Below, in pieces: positions 40,501 to 47,810 of a stretch of 64,000 bases of DNA; within the stretch, counting starts at the first letter, position 1; each line of letters begins with the position of its first letter. Below the pieces are notes generated by a model that searched no databases, was not told the origin of the DNA, and saw only the letters and a program-made list of their open reading frames with translations. The stretch is from positions 558,001-622,000 of the forward strand of contig NZ_JAPDDR010000001.1 of the NCBI RefSeq assembly GCF_025950095.1, given 5' to 3'. This DNA is from Luteolibacter rhizosphaerae (GTDB taxonomy: Bacteria > Verrucomicrobiota > Verrucomicrobiia > Verrucomicrobiales > Akkermansiaceae). A program made the position numbers and the translations under genes.

Positions 40501-40565
40501 AATTGGGAGAAAGGTACCGCCTGCACGGATACCGGCAGCACGAGCAAAGAGAGAAGACGATGCAT
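37515..40565 (-). CDS. Secreted protein with about eleven 58-residue propeller-like repeats and choice-of-anchor D-like domain
   Basis: A 1016-residue extracellular protein. ATG at 40565 starts a signal peptide (MHRLLSLLVLPVSVQA). Residues about 25-650 consist of roughly eleven repeats of 55-60 residues with the pattern GAVTWGNGSTGxKGxxSAxN, then SLVGS and LxNGNYVVxSPxW, like an FG-GAP-type beta-propeller or two. A region near 750-865 has features of a choice-of-anchor D/ASPM-SPD-2-Hydin-like sandwich (IDFGEAPPSPAMVMPITLKN, TLTTNDPDQPTFSLNLTG). The last 147 residues (about 870-1016) form the C-terminal module shared with three other proteins in the window, ending RLFGIVEVTLP. It appears monocistronic. 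A surface-binding role is inferred. Confidence 0.85.
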   Translation of the reverse strand: MHRLLSLLVLPVSVQAVPFSQFVDPNPADGNQFGSIVLPLSTGNVVITSPGDDAGGQNAGAVYLFNGGTGALISTLRGSTAEDAIGSQVVALGNGNFVVFSPMWDNGTLEDAGAVTWASGSTGISGSVSAANSLSGSTALQRLGTRSCITLLGNGHYVVNSPAWSNGSATYAGAVIWCNGTAPTTGPMTADNSLVGSAAGDGVGGGKWESDLGSGVIALPGGNYVVVSPTWNGGNGAVTWGNGSTGTKGVVSATNSLVGTTGGSVGSHGVTILANGNYVVSSPYWYKGSTANVGAATWGSAATGVKGAVSASNSLIGGKVNDHVSIDGITTLTNGNYVVISTEWGMGNNTLTRGAVTWGNGTTGVKGAVAATNSLVGSITGDSVGSSGVAALTNGNYVVGSPYWKGLIGAATWGNGSTGIKGTISASNSMTGIQNYDGTGSRVKALSNGHYVVVSGGFIHNGVRGVGAVTWGNGSTGTKGAISAAGSLIGTKQDDGVGSSDITPLANGNYVVSSQFWDNGSNIDVGALTWRSGSGPHPGVVDVANSLVGSHHYGEVAARGRVTPLPQGDYLVLSPRWQRNDVSYTGAATWGSGTTGVSGPISPENSLVGGQYGDNVGMAPAIILPNGNYLIPSPRGVALGQGTSGVRGEISAANSVMGNLSIIEHVGNILTLPNNNYVAITGTGNSFLACSLISGADGHGQALDYSTAFTRPFSGYSFAFRHDEHHSFYFASPGDGSGKVLVGDQTTGFSTSKLAVARADSSPLSSGTTIDFGEAPPSPAMVMPITLKNTSSTAASLAIFEATVTGPDRYNFRMEVAPASMIEAGQSSTLQIHFSADNSKTYNATLTLTTNDPDQPTFSLNLTGHGFSQARFGYNGFVAGAGFSGDNAAFDATPQKDGVSNLLKFAFNLVPHWPDTRRLTPWSGTGYADTTGLPLYSIVEKDGQTWFQVEYGRLRYGGITYTAKWSDSLNPGSFVPMNGVKTVVPSFGDRDRIIERVAIDPATRSRLFGIVEVTLP
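38640..40500 (-). repeat. Array of ~58-codon coding repeats
   Basis: The DNA encoding the GAVTWGNGSTG...NGNYVVxSP repeats is a degenerate tandem array with a period near 170-180 bases. Copies 4 to 8 are the most alike; outer copies are eroded. It is coding sequence, not a CRISPR. Confidence 0.75.
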
Positions 40566-40754
40566 GAAGGTGAGGAGAGATGGAAGGAAGAGACAGGGCA
40601 GGCGACGCCACGGAGTTAGGATGATCCGCGCGCTCGGGGTAAATCGAAATTCCGGAACGGAACATCGGGAAAACCGATGCGATGTGCGCGAGTGCTGGAA
40701 AAATAGCAACTCGGATTGTGTGAAGATCACGTGAATCGTCTAGGGCGATCCCGC

Positions 40755-41519
40755 TCAGTTCTCCGCGGCAGGGGGAAAGGCGGGCAGGGGGCCGGCGGGA
40801 TTCAGTTCCATCGGCGCTTGCAGCTTGAAGGTCCGGTCCTTGCCGGCTTGGAAGGCGCCGAAGGCGATGGGCACCACTGTCATGCACACCACCGGCGTGT
40901 CTCCACTGTCCGTGCGATTTACATGCAGCAGCATCGCGCAGTTGGGATACTTGGCCACCGATAGGATATCTCCCGGCGCGATCCAGCCGGGAGCCTTCTC
41001 GTCGGAGGTCGGGAAGAGATATTCGATCATCACCGGCCACGGAGCGGGCTCGGTGAACTCGTCGGGTGCCACCATCGCTTGGGCACGCACCGCGAAGCCG
41101 GGGTGGAAAAGATCGTCCTCACCCAAGCGCCGCACCTTGTCCACGCGGTAGTTCCCTTCCGCATACTGGATCAGCTTCGGTTCGCGCAGGTTGGTCAGGT
41201 AGTTCCGCATCAGCGCGGCATTGAACTTCGCCAGGTCTTCCTGCGAGAGCGCGGCGTAGCGGCGGTAAAATGCCCGCGGATCCGCCGATTCCCCCGGCGG
41301 TGCTTCCAATTCCGTCAGCGGGAGCGGCGCCGTGGTGCGATGGAGCTTCCGCAGGATCTCATAGTTCCGCGGGATCTCCGGGTGGCGGAAAACGTGCAGG
41401 CAGAGCAACCAGCTCAGGACCGCGAGGCAGAGCGCGAGCACGTTTACCAAGGTCCACCAGTAAAAGGCGGGCGGACGCTTCTTCGGCGGCGGCGGCTCCT
41501 TGTCGCGTCGGTTCGGCAT
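40755..41519 (-). CDS. Membrane-anchored protein of unknown function
   Basis: A 254-residue protein with a proline- and lysine-rich N-terminus (PPPPKKRPP) and a single transmembrane helix at about 20-45 (WWTLVNVLALCLAVLSWLLC); the rest is probably periplasmic. I do not recognise a family. The soluble part has stretches such as AFYRRYAALSQEDLAKFNAAL and EGNYRVDKVRRL. Its ATG at 41519 overlaps the stop of the A-type carrier gene by one base (TAATG), indicating translational coupling. Whether this reflects a link to Fe-S assembly or only operon economy is unclear. Confidence 0.75.
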   Translation of the reverse strand: MPNRRDKEPPPPKKRPPAFYWWTLVNVLALCLAVLSWLLCLHVFRHPEIPRNYEILRKLHRTTAPLPLTELEAPPGESADPRAFYRRYAALSQEDLAKFNAALMRNYLTNLREPKLIQYAEGNYRVDKVRRLGEDDLFHPGFAVRAQAMVAPDEFTEPAPWPVMIEYLFPTSDEKAPGWIAPGDILSVAKYPNCAMLLHVNRTDSGDTPVVCMTVVPIAFGAFQAGKDRTFKLQAPMELNPAGPLPAFPPAAEN

Positions 41520-41884
41520 TAGCTCTTGCCGCAGTCCTCGGGTTCGGGAGTGGGTTCGGCCGCCGTCTCGAAGGAGGTGCCGCAGCCGCAGGAGCGCGCG
41601 GCATTCGGGTTATCGATGCGGAACCCGGAGTCGGAAAGATCGTCGACGTAATCGACGCGGCAGCCATCCAGCTTGGAGGTGCTATCCGCCGCCACGATCA
41701 GGCGAGCACCGGCCAGATCGAGCACTTCGTCGCCCACCTCCGGCTCGCCGATCTCCATCACATACTGCCAGCCCGCACAGCCGCCCTTTTTCACACCGAG
41801 GCGCAAGCCCCGGCCAGGTTCCGCATTCTTGCGTTCCAGCAGTGCCTTCAGTTCGTCGGCTGCCCTGTCCGTGATCGAGATCAT
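41519..41884 (-). CDS. A-type iron-sulfur carrier (IscA/ErpA/SufA family)
   Basis: A 121-residue HesB-type protein that carries or transfers Fe-S clusters. The three conserved cysteines are at 36 (KKGGCAGWQY), 99 and 101 (SCGCG). ATG at 41884 (MISITDRAADELKALLE) gives the standard length; a much longer open frame upstream is antisense to mutL and rejected. The short acidic tail (PTPEPEDCGKS) is an extra. It is divergent from mutL across 120 bases and coupled to the membrane protein gene downstream. Which of IscA, ErpA or SufA it corresponds to cannot be told from sequence alone. Confidence 0.93.
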   Translation of the reverse strand: MISITDRAADELKALLERKNAEPGRGLRLGVKKGGCAGWQYVMEIGEPEVGDEVLDLAGARLIVAADSTSKLDGCRVDYVDDLSDSGFRIDNPNAARSCGCGTSFETAAEPTPEPEDCGKS

Positions 41885-42004
41885 CGCTGCGGCAGTGATA
41901 CGCGCGGCGAGCGGAGGAGCGAGCGAAAAAGCGCCGCGGACGCAAGCGCGCGACTCTTCCGGATTGGCACTTGGAACTTCGGATGTGGCACTTAAAAGTC
42001 CCGC

Positions 42005-43780
42005 GTGCCCCGCATCCGCATCCTGCCCGAGATCCTTGCCAGCCAGGTGGCGGCGGGCGAGGTGGTGGAGCGGCCCGCCAGCGCGGTGAAGGAACTGGTG
42101 GAGAACAGCCTCGATGCCGGGGCGGGGGAGATCCTCGTGGAGATCCGGCGCGGTGGGGCTGCCTTGCTGCGGGTGATCGACAATGGCAGCGGCATGTCCC
42201 GCGACGACGCACTGCTCTCGCTGGAGCGGCATGCTACCAGCAAGCTCGCCGATTCCGCCGGCTTGGCTTCGATCCGCACCCTCGGCTTCCGCGGGGAAGC
42301 CGTGCCGAGCATCGCCAGCGTCTCGCGCTTCCGTTTGGTCACGCGTGAACCCGAGGCGGTCTCCGGCACCGAGATCGCGGTGGAAGGCGGGGTGATGCGT
42401 GATGTCCGGGAGGCCGGCTGTGCCCCGGGCACCGTGGTGGAGGTGAAGGATCTCTTCTACAATGTGCCGGCGCGGCGGAAGTTCCTTCGCGCCGAAACCA
42501 CCGAGGCGGCGCACGTGGAGCACCAGCTCCGCATGCACGCGCTGGCCTCCTCCGGCGTGCGCTTCCGCTTCCGTAAGGATGAGCGCGAGGTCTTCGACCT
42601 GCCCGCCGGGATGTCGCGCATGGACCGGGTGCGCTGGATGACCGGCAATGATCTGGGGCGCGAACTCGTGACGTTGCCTCTGACCCACGGCAACGGGCTT
42701 TCCGTAGAGGGCTTCATCCTGCCCGCGGGGCATGCGCGCAAGGGCCGCCGCCATCAGTGCGTGTTCCTGAACGGCCGGCCTGTGGAGGACTCGGCGATCT
42801 CGCGCGGGCTGGCGGAAGGATTCCGCGGCGCTCTCACCGATGGCCTTCATCCCTGTGCCTGGCTCTGGATCGAAATGGAGCCCACCCTGGTGGATGTGAA
42901 CGTGCATCCCGCGAAGCGGGAGATCCGCCTGCACCGGCCGCACGATCTCCGCGAGGCCCTCAACTCCGCGGTCCGGGAGGGCTTGGCTCAGGCCGAGGCC
43001 GCACGGCGACCGCAGCCTCTTCCTCCCGCGCCGCCACCGCAGCGGCAGCCGATGGCCGTGGCGGACCGGGCGGTGGCTCCGGCACCTTTACCCGCGGCGA
43101 AACCTGCCACCATCTGGCCCGCGAGTATTCCGGTGAAGGCCCGCCAGCTTGAGATGCCGCAGGTGGCCCCGCTGCCGGAACCGCAGGCTGATGCCCGCAA
43201 GACCTTGCCTTTCCGCTATGTCGGCACCCTGTTGGATCGTTTCGCGATCCTCGAATCCGCGGATGGCTTGGTTCTGCTCGATCCACGGGCCGCCCGGGAG
43301 CGAATCCTCTACGAGCGCTGGCTCGCGGCGGAAGGCGGTTCGCATAGTCAGGGGCTGATCGTGCCAGTCTTGCTGGAACCCGGCCCGCGCGAGTGCGATC
43401 TCGCCCTGCGTCACCGGGACGAGTTCGCCCGGGCCGGTATCGAGCTGGAGGCCTTCGGCACCGGCACCCTGCGGGTCGGCTCGCTACCGGACTTCCTGCG
43501 GGTGGGGGATGCCCGCGCCTTCCTTACCGGCCTGATCGACGAACTGGCCTCCGGGCAGATCCCGGGAGCCCGGCTGGGCTTCGAGGCCTTGGCCCGCCAG
43601 CTCGCCCGCCGGGCAGCTCTGGCGGAGGCTCCTAGGCCTCAAGAAGCGATGAAACTGCTTGAGATCCTCTTTGATTGCGAATTGCCCTATTGCGCTCCGG
43701 ATGGTCGTCCCACTCTGACCGAATACTCCCTACGCGAACTCGAACGCCGTTTTGCGGGGGGGAAATCGGCTGGTCTTTAA
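42005..43780 (+). CDS. mutL: DNA mismatch repair protein MutL with degenerate endonuclease motifs
   Basis: A 591-residue MutL, linking MutS mismatch recognition to strand removal. The N-terminal GHKL ATPase is complete: ELVENSLDAGAG, DNGSGM, RHATSKL, GFRGEA. A Pro/Ala-rich linker spans about 325-395. In the C-terminal domain the endonuclease signature DQHAxxExxxxE is altered to DPRAARERILYE (from residue 426) and the CPHGRP motif to CAPDGRP (563-569), so metal-dependent nicking may be lost. Translation begins at GTG 42005, which opens the conserved IRILPEILASQVAAGEVVER. It is divergent from the Fe-S carrier gene. Confidence 0.95.
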   Translation: MPRIRILPEILASQVAAGEVVERPASAVKELVENSLDAGAGEILVEIRRGGAALLRVIDNGSGMSRDDALLSLERHATSKLADSAGLASIRTLGFRGEAVPSIASVSRFRLVTREPEAVSGTEIAVEGGVMRDVREAGCAPGTVVEVKDLFYNVPARRKFLRAETTEAAHVEHQLRMHALASSGVRFRFRKDEREVFDLPAGMSRMDRVRWMTGNDLGRELVTLPLTHGNGLSVEGFILPAGHARKGRRHQCVFLNGRPVEDSAISRGLAEGFRGALTDGLHPCAWLWIEMEPTLVDVNVHPAKREIRLHRPHDLREALNSAVREGLAQAEAARRPQPLPPAPPPQRQPMAVADRAVAPAPLPAAKPATIWPASIPVKARQLEMPQVAPLPEPQADARKTLPFRYVGTLLDRFAILESADGLVLLDPRAARERILYERWLAAEGGSHSQGLIVPVLLEPGPRECDLALRHRDEFARAGIELEAFGTGTLRVGSLPDFLRVGDARAFLTGLIDELASGQIPGARLGFEALARQLARRAALAEAPRPQEAMKLLEILFDCELPYCAPDGRPTLTEYSLRELERRFAGGKSAGL

Positions 43781-44190
43781 AAAAATCCGTCATATCTGAT
43801 TGTCCAATCAGTCGGTTATTCAAAAGACCTAAAAATTTCATTGTTTGGAGGCTCTTCTACTGCTTCCTTACACGGGTCCATGAGTTCGATCGTTCCGCGT
43901 CATTTCCCCGTCGCCGCCGATTCGGCAGGGCGGGGGAATGACGTTGGAGCGGGACTTTTCGGTCGGAGGATCCGCGCTGCCATCGGGATTCCTGCCGCAA
44001 AATCGGACATTTGAATCCGGTGCAAACCGTTGATTCCTCAGTATTTCTTTCGAGAATGCGCCTTAGACAACGGTTTCTTCAAAGCGTTCAAAATATCGTT
44101 AGAAATTTCTTGTTTGAATTTCCTGATTGTTCATAGTCCGCGGCGAAGAGTCCTGACGGATTGATTTTTTTTTTAAGAAGCTGCCCCTTC
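43781..44190. other. AT-richer intergenic region with a long imperfect inverted repeat
   Basis: These 410 bases are visibly richer in A and T than the rest of the window and hold no convincing gene. An imperfect stem of about 20 bases (43898-43918 with 43924-43943, outer arms CGTCATT/AATGACG) lies in the middle. A run of ten T residues (44165-44174) sits shortly before the ATG at 44191. It may carry a promoter region or an unrecognised small RNA. Confidence 0.4.
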
Positions 44191-44991
44191 ATGAAAATAT
44201 CCCTCCCCATGCTTATCCTGGCGTTCGCGCCGGCCTTGGTGCCGGTCGCGCAGGGAGCGCTGTTGGGGGATCGTTTGGATGAGATGCACGGGCTGCTTCT
44301 GGAGAATCGCCGCGAGGCCCTGCCCGGCTTGAGTGACCCCTTCGGCGCTCCGGACAAGGCCCGGATCGTGGTGGAAGACGACCAAGCCACTCCCTCCAAC
44401 CTCGCCGCTTGGCGCGGCAATGTGGTGGGAACCGTCTTCTGTGTCGGAGAACTGCCTACCCAGAACAATCCGGTCCCGAATACGATGAGCTCGTGGGACA
44501 TGAGTTGGCAGGCCAACTTCGGCGGCTACGATGATCCCGAGCGCCGCAACGGCTTCCTGCCCGCTGGCTTCACCCCGAAGCTGAATCCTTTCTACGTCGC
44601 ACTGCCCTACAACGACGTCGCCCGCGGTGGCGGACACCGCCCGGAAGCCTCGGAGGTCATCCCGTGGTTCTGGCGCGAATATCGTGGTGACGGTATCTCG
44701 GTCTGCAAGGGCCGGTGGGTAGCGATTCACCGCGAGGGCAAGGTCTGCTACGCGCAGTGGGAAGATGTGGGCCCCTTCGAGGTGGACCACTGGCAGTACG
44801 TTTTCGGCAATGAGCCACCCCGCGCCAACCGCAACGACGCGGCTGGCATCGACATCAGCCCGGCGGTCCGCGACTTCCTGGGCTTCCGCAGCGGCGAGCG
44901 CGTCCAATGGCGTTTCGTCGAGGCGCGCGACGTCCCGCATGGACCTTGGTCCGGCTGGGGCGACTTCCGCGAGGGTCTGCCCAAACGCTGA
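44191..44991 (+). CDS. Secreted protein with possible RlpA-like double-psi barrel
   Basis: A 266-residue secreted protein. The signal peptide (MKISLPMLILAFAPALVPVA) supports ATG at 44191. The C-terminal half has a pattern seen in double-psi beta-barrel proteins such as RlpA: an ALPYND segment, AIHREGKVCYAQWEDVGPF, and AGIDISPAVRDFLGF, which resembles the IDLSPAA stretch of RlpA. The fold is therefore inferred, and the peptidoglycan-cutting residues of RlpA cannot be assigned with confidence. It precedes the secreted-protein cluster by about 300 bases, separated by a large RNA hairpin. Confidence 0.65.
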   Translation: MKISLPMLILAFAPALVPVAQGALLGDRLDEMHGLLLENRREALPGLSDPFGAPDKARIVVEDDQATPSNLAAWRGNVVGTVFCVGELPTQNNPVPNTMSSWDMSWQANFGGYDDPERRNGFLPAGFTPKLNPFYVALPYNDVARGGGHRPEASEVIPWFWREYRGDGISVCKGRWVAIHREGKVCYAQWEDVGPFEVDHWQYVFGNEPPRANRNDAAGIDISPAVRDFLGFRSGERVQWRFVEARDVPHGPWSGWGDFREGLPKR

Positions 44992-45126
44992 GAAAGATCA
45001 CCCGACAAGCAACCTGACAATTGCTGTTCCCACACCCGACACACACACCCGGACGAGCGATCGTCCACCTTACATGACAAACTGATCCCGTCCGGAGAGG
45101 CGATTTCCCGATCGTTTCTCCGGAGG

Positions 45127-45205
45127 CCCGGCGAGGGACTCTGTCCCGAGAGGGCACGGTCCGGCTTCCTTGGTGAGCCGTCCCGTGCCCGGCACCCTCG
45201 CCGGG
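45127..45205 (+). promoter_or_regulatory. Large nested hairpin in the leader of the secreted-protein operon
   Basis: Three nested perfect stems share one axis: CCCGGCGAGGG (45127-45137) with CCCTCGCCGGG (45195-45205); GGGCACGG (45152-45159) with CCGTGCCC (45183-45190); CGGCT (45162-45166) with AGCCG (45176-45180). The structure lies 85 bases before the ATG at 45291. It could terminate the upstream gene, act as an attenuator or be a structured RNA. No strong T-run follows, which argues against a simple terminator. Confidence 0.55.
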
Positions 45206-45290
45206 TCCCTCTTCTCCCGCGGCAAGTCCCACTGCCAAGGGAATCAGGAGAGGCTGTAGAGGTTTGCCAACTGTTCACCCGAAACCAGCC

Positions 45291-46100
45291 ATGAAAACTA
45301 GCCGTACGGCTGCCCTAGCGGCCGCTCTCCTTGCCACCGGTGTGTCCGCACCGTGCGCGTTCGCCCAGTCGACGGAACCGTCGAAGCCTGCATCCAAGGT
45401 CTTCACGGCCTTTCCGCAGACGGTCCAAACAGGAACCAATCCGACCATTACTTGGGAAATCACCTATCCCGAAGTCGCCAAGGATGTCGTCACTATCGGA
45501 GGTAGCGATCCTGGCGGTGGCGGCGGCGGGGGAGGTGACAACGGTACTGGCACCGGCGGCGGCGGAAGTTTCATCGAGACCAAGACCAAGCTGAACGTGA
45601 AGGTCCGGGTTCTCGGTGCCGGCGTGACCGTGGCAAACAGCAACGGCAGCAACATGAGCTTCGTTCCGACTGAGGCCCAGCTTCGCCTCAACACCGGTAG
45701 CTATTCCCGTATTTTCTACGGTACCAACAACAATGTGAACCCCAGCACGGTGGTTTGGTCCCGTACGGGCACTAACGCCCTGCCTGCACAGTCGAAACTC
45801 CGCTTTGGTGGGCGGTACTACTACAACAGTTCTTGGGGTCCCTACTTCAACTCGGATAGCGGCACCAAAAACGTGCGCATTCTGGTGAACGGCGAGCGCC
45901 CTCCCACCACCTATCCGCTGCACACTGCACCCACCTTGGAAAGCTTCCTCAAGCCTTACTTGGATGCGTCAGGTAAGGTGAAGATCGGCCCCATGGACTG
46001 CATCGTCTTCATGGAGCTCACCCACCACGATTCTCAGATGTCCGATCAAGGTTACGACCTTCAGGACATGGTGCTGCTCGTAACCTTTGAGAAGCCATGA
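45291..46100 (+). CDS. Secreted protein of unknown function, first gene of a coupled trio
   Basis: A 269-residue secreted protein without a recognised family. The signal peptide (TAALAAALLATGVSAPCAFA) supports ATG at 45291. A Gly-rich stretch with two poly-Gly runs lies at about 75-92 and looks like a flexible linker between an N-terminal segment (FPQTVQTGTNPTITWEITYP) and a beta-rich C-terminal domain with many Tyr and Asn residues (KLRFGGRYYYNSSWGPYF). The final part (DCIVFMELTHHDSQMSDQGY) may be a small domain. The stop overlaps the next start by 4 bases (ATGA), the first of two such couplings. Confidence 0.8.
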   Translation: MKTSRTAALAAALLATGVSAPCAFAQSTEPSKPASKVFTAFPQTVQTGTNPTITWEITYPEVAKDVVTIGGSDPGGGGGGGGDNGTGTGGGGSFIETKTKLNVKVRVLGAGVTVANSNGSNMSFVPTEAQLRLNTGSYSRIFYGTNNNVNPSTVVWSRTGTNALPAQSKLRFGGRYYYNSSWGPYFNSDSGTKNVRILVNGERPPTTYPLHTAPTLESFLKPYLDASGKVKIGPMDCIVFMELTHHDSQMSDQGYDLQDMVLLVTFEKP

Positions 46101-46684
46101 GGACTGCAATTCATTCAACGCTGCGCTTCGCTGCCCTCGTTGCTGCCGTTCTCACCGGAGCAAGTGCCGCACAAGCTCAGGAGACGCCGGTCAAACCGGT
46201 CTTCAGGAATGCCGCCACCCATGAGGATCTCGTGGAAGTAGCCAGGAAGGAAGCTGAGGAGAAGGCGAAGCAGCAGATGCATGACAATGCCTTTCGGAAG
46301 CCAACTCCCGAGGAGATCGAGCAGGCCAAGCCGCAGGAGCCCACGAGCTTGCTTGCGGTTTCCGACGTGCTTTGCAGTAACGGCCTTGCTACGATGGTGC
46401 CCAAGCGCTCGGTTCTCCATATCCCGAAGGCTCATGCTGGCCGTATCGGCATGCGGGAAGGGGCACGCTTTGTTAGCTATCAGGAGTTCGCGGAACAGAA
46501 CCGCTCTTGGCTCGCTTCTACTCCTGTCTCGCGCAAGCAGGCGGAGGGAAACAAGCCTATGGCGGAGGCTGTGATCAAATCCTTTGAAAAGGAAACCCGC
46601 GTCATCGTCGCCACTTTCCAAGAGGGCCCTATCTCGGTCCTTCCCTTGAAAGTTCCTCAAGAGCCAACCGCTGTAACCAAATGA
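46097..46684 (+). CDS. Secreted protein of unknown function, second gene of the trio
   Basis: A 195-residue secreted protein with a signal peptide (LRFAALVAAVLTGASAAQA). Residues about 40-75 are charged and helical (LVEVARKEAEEKAKQQMHD). The C-terminal region has a compact pattern, NGLATMVPKRSVLHIPKAHA, RIGMREGARFVSYQEF and VIVATFQEGPISVLPLKVP, that looks like a conserved domain I cannot name. The gene overlaps both neighbours by 4 bases, so the three proteins are made together and probably act as a complex or pathway outside the cytoplasm. Confidence 0.8.
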   Translation: MRTAIHSTLRFAALVAAVLTGASAAQAQETPVKPVFRNAATHEDLVEVARKEAEEKAKQQMHDNAFRKPTPEEIEQAKPQEPTSLLAVSDVLCSNGLATMVPKRSVLHIPKAHAGRIGMREGARFVSYQEFAEQNRSWLASTPVSRKQAEGNKPMAEAVIKSFEKETRVIVATFQEGPISVLPLKVPQEPTAVTK

Positions 46685-47748
46685 AGTCGCCACTTCTTAT
46701 TCTTGCGGGACTGTTTCTCGCTCCTTCACTCCTGAATGCTCAAACGGGCAGTACCTTCACTAACCAACTTCGCCAGGTCCAGTTGCCGGACGGTGTCGAT
46801 TGGCGCGTGCCCATTCCCGCTAAAGGAGCCCAGTTATCGCCCCTTTCAATCGATCCGGGCGGTGCTCGTTTTGAACTTTGGACTACGGAAAATATCAGTC
46901 CGCCAAAGGATTATCTTCTCGGAACCCAGTATGTGGGGGCCTACGTGCCTCAGGCGACGGTGACGATCATGACCGCCGATCCTTACACCTCGATTCCCCG
47001 GATTCGTGCGGATCAGCCTTTCTCGGTGACTGTTACAGTCAACGGATTGATGACGGATGCTGGAGCCCCCGCGGCCTACAAGAGCGTCAACTTCATGCAC
47101 CATGTCCAGTCCTACGGGGTTGGCGGGACTGGCATCGGCATCAACCGCGATCAAGCGACCTTGTTCCAGACCGCTTCCATCAAGGAAGAAACATCTCCTG
47201 AAGGAGAAACCCGCATCTACAGCTTCACGCTCAACAATGTTCCGGGAACGAACCGGGCCAAGGTGCGCGGCGAGGAACGGTTCACGGTGATGTCGCTCGA
47301 TGACCAGCAGGGCCCGAACTATCACGTGCTCCCGCAGGTTCTGGCTTCGCGGTATATCCAAGTTTGGCCCGTAGCGGACGGAATGATCGCGGGGATCGAA
47401 GATAATCAATTGATCCGGTTCAGCCTGCCGGCGATCACGCTCACGGTGAATGATGTCTATCCTGATTCCCACACCTATGCCCAAGTGTACAAGGGCGAGG
47501 TCCGGAACAACGTCGATGGCAAGATCGTGCCCGGGTCCTCCAAGGTGATCGCGGATACCTTGCCGCAGAACTTGCTCTTCACCCTCACGGACACCGATTA
47601 CTCCAGTGTTTTTGACGAGGGTGGTGACGGTCGCTGGACTATGGAGCTCCTCACCTCCACTCCCTTCGGCATCGATAGGCTCGATTACGTGACCTTCGAC
47701 TTGGACCGCACCATCCAGTTCAACGGGTCGCTGACGACAAAAGAATAG
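46681..47748 (+). CDS. Secreted beta-rich protein of unknown function, third gene of the trio
   Basis: A 355-residue secreted protein (signal peptide MKSPLLILAGLFLAPSLLNA). Sequence is beta-rich throughout, with ADQPFSVTVTVNGLMTD and SLPAITLTVNDVYPDSHTYA. There is no obvious metal site or enzyme motif; the short KSVNFMHHVQSYG stretch is the only His-containing patch. It may be a structural or binding subunit. It ends 62 bases before the convergent stop of the 47811-48443 gene, so the operon probably ends here rather than continuing into the pseudopilin genes. Confidence 0.8.
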   Translation: MKSPLLILAGLFLAPSLLNAQTGSTFTNQLRQVQLPDGVDWRVPIPAKGAQLSPLSIDPGGARFELWTTENISPPKDYLLGTQYVGAYVPQATVTIMTADPYTSIPRIRADQPFSVTVTVNGLMTDAGAPAAYKSVNFMHHVQSYGVGGTGIGINRDQATLFQTASIKEETSPEGETRIYSFTLNNVPGTNRAKVRGEERFTVMSLDDQQGPNYHVLPQVLASRYIQVWPVADGMIAGIEDNQLIRFSLPAITLTVNDVYPDSHTYAQVYKGEVRNNVDGKIVPGSSKVIADTLPQNLLFTLTDTDYSSVFDEGGDGRWTMELLTSTPFGIDRLDYVTFDLDRTIQFNGSLTTKE

Positions 47749-47810
47749 TCAGGCTAACAGCCCGCGGGTTGTCGCCCTTGCCCGAGGCCATGAACGCTTC
47801 CCTCCCAGCA

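Noticed and set aside
41885-42943. Long N-terminal extension of the A-type Fe-S carrier
   Set aside because: It is entirely antisense to mutL; the family N-terminus starts precisely at 41884.
45515-45570. Gly-rich run as a phase-variable repeat
   Set aside because: Glycine codons are mixed (GGT, GGC, GGG) rather than a homogeneous simple repeat, so slippage is unlikely.
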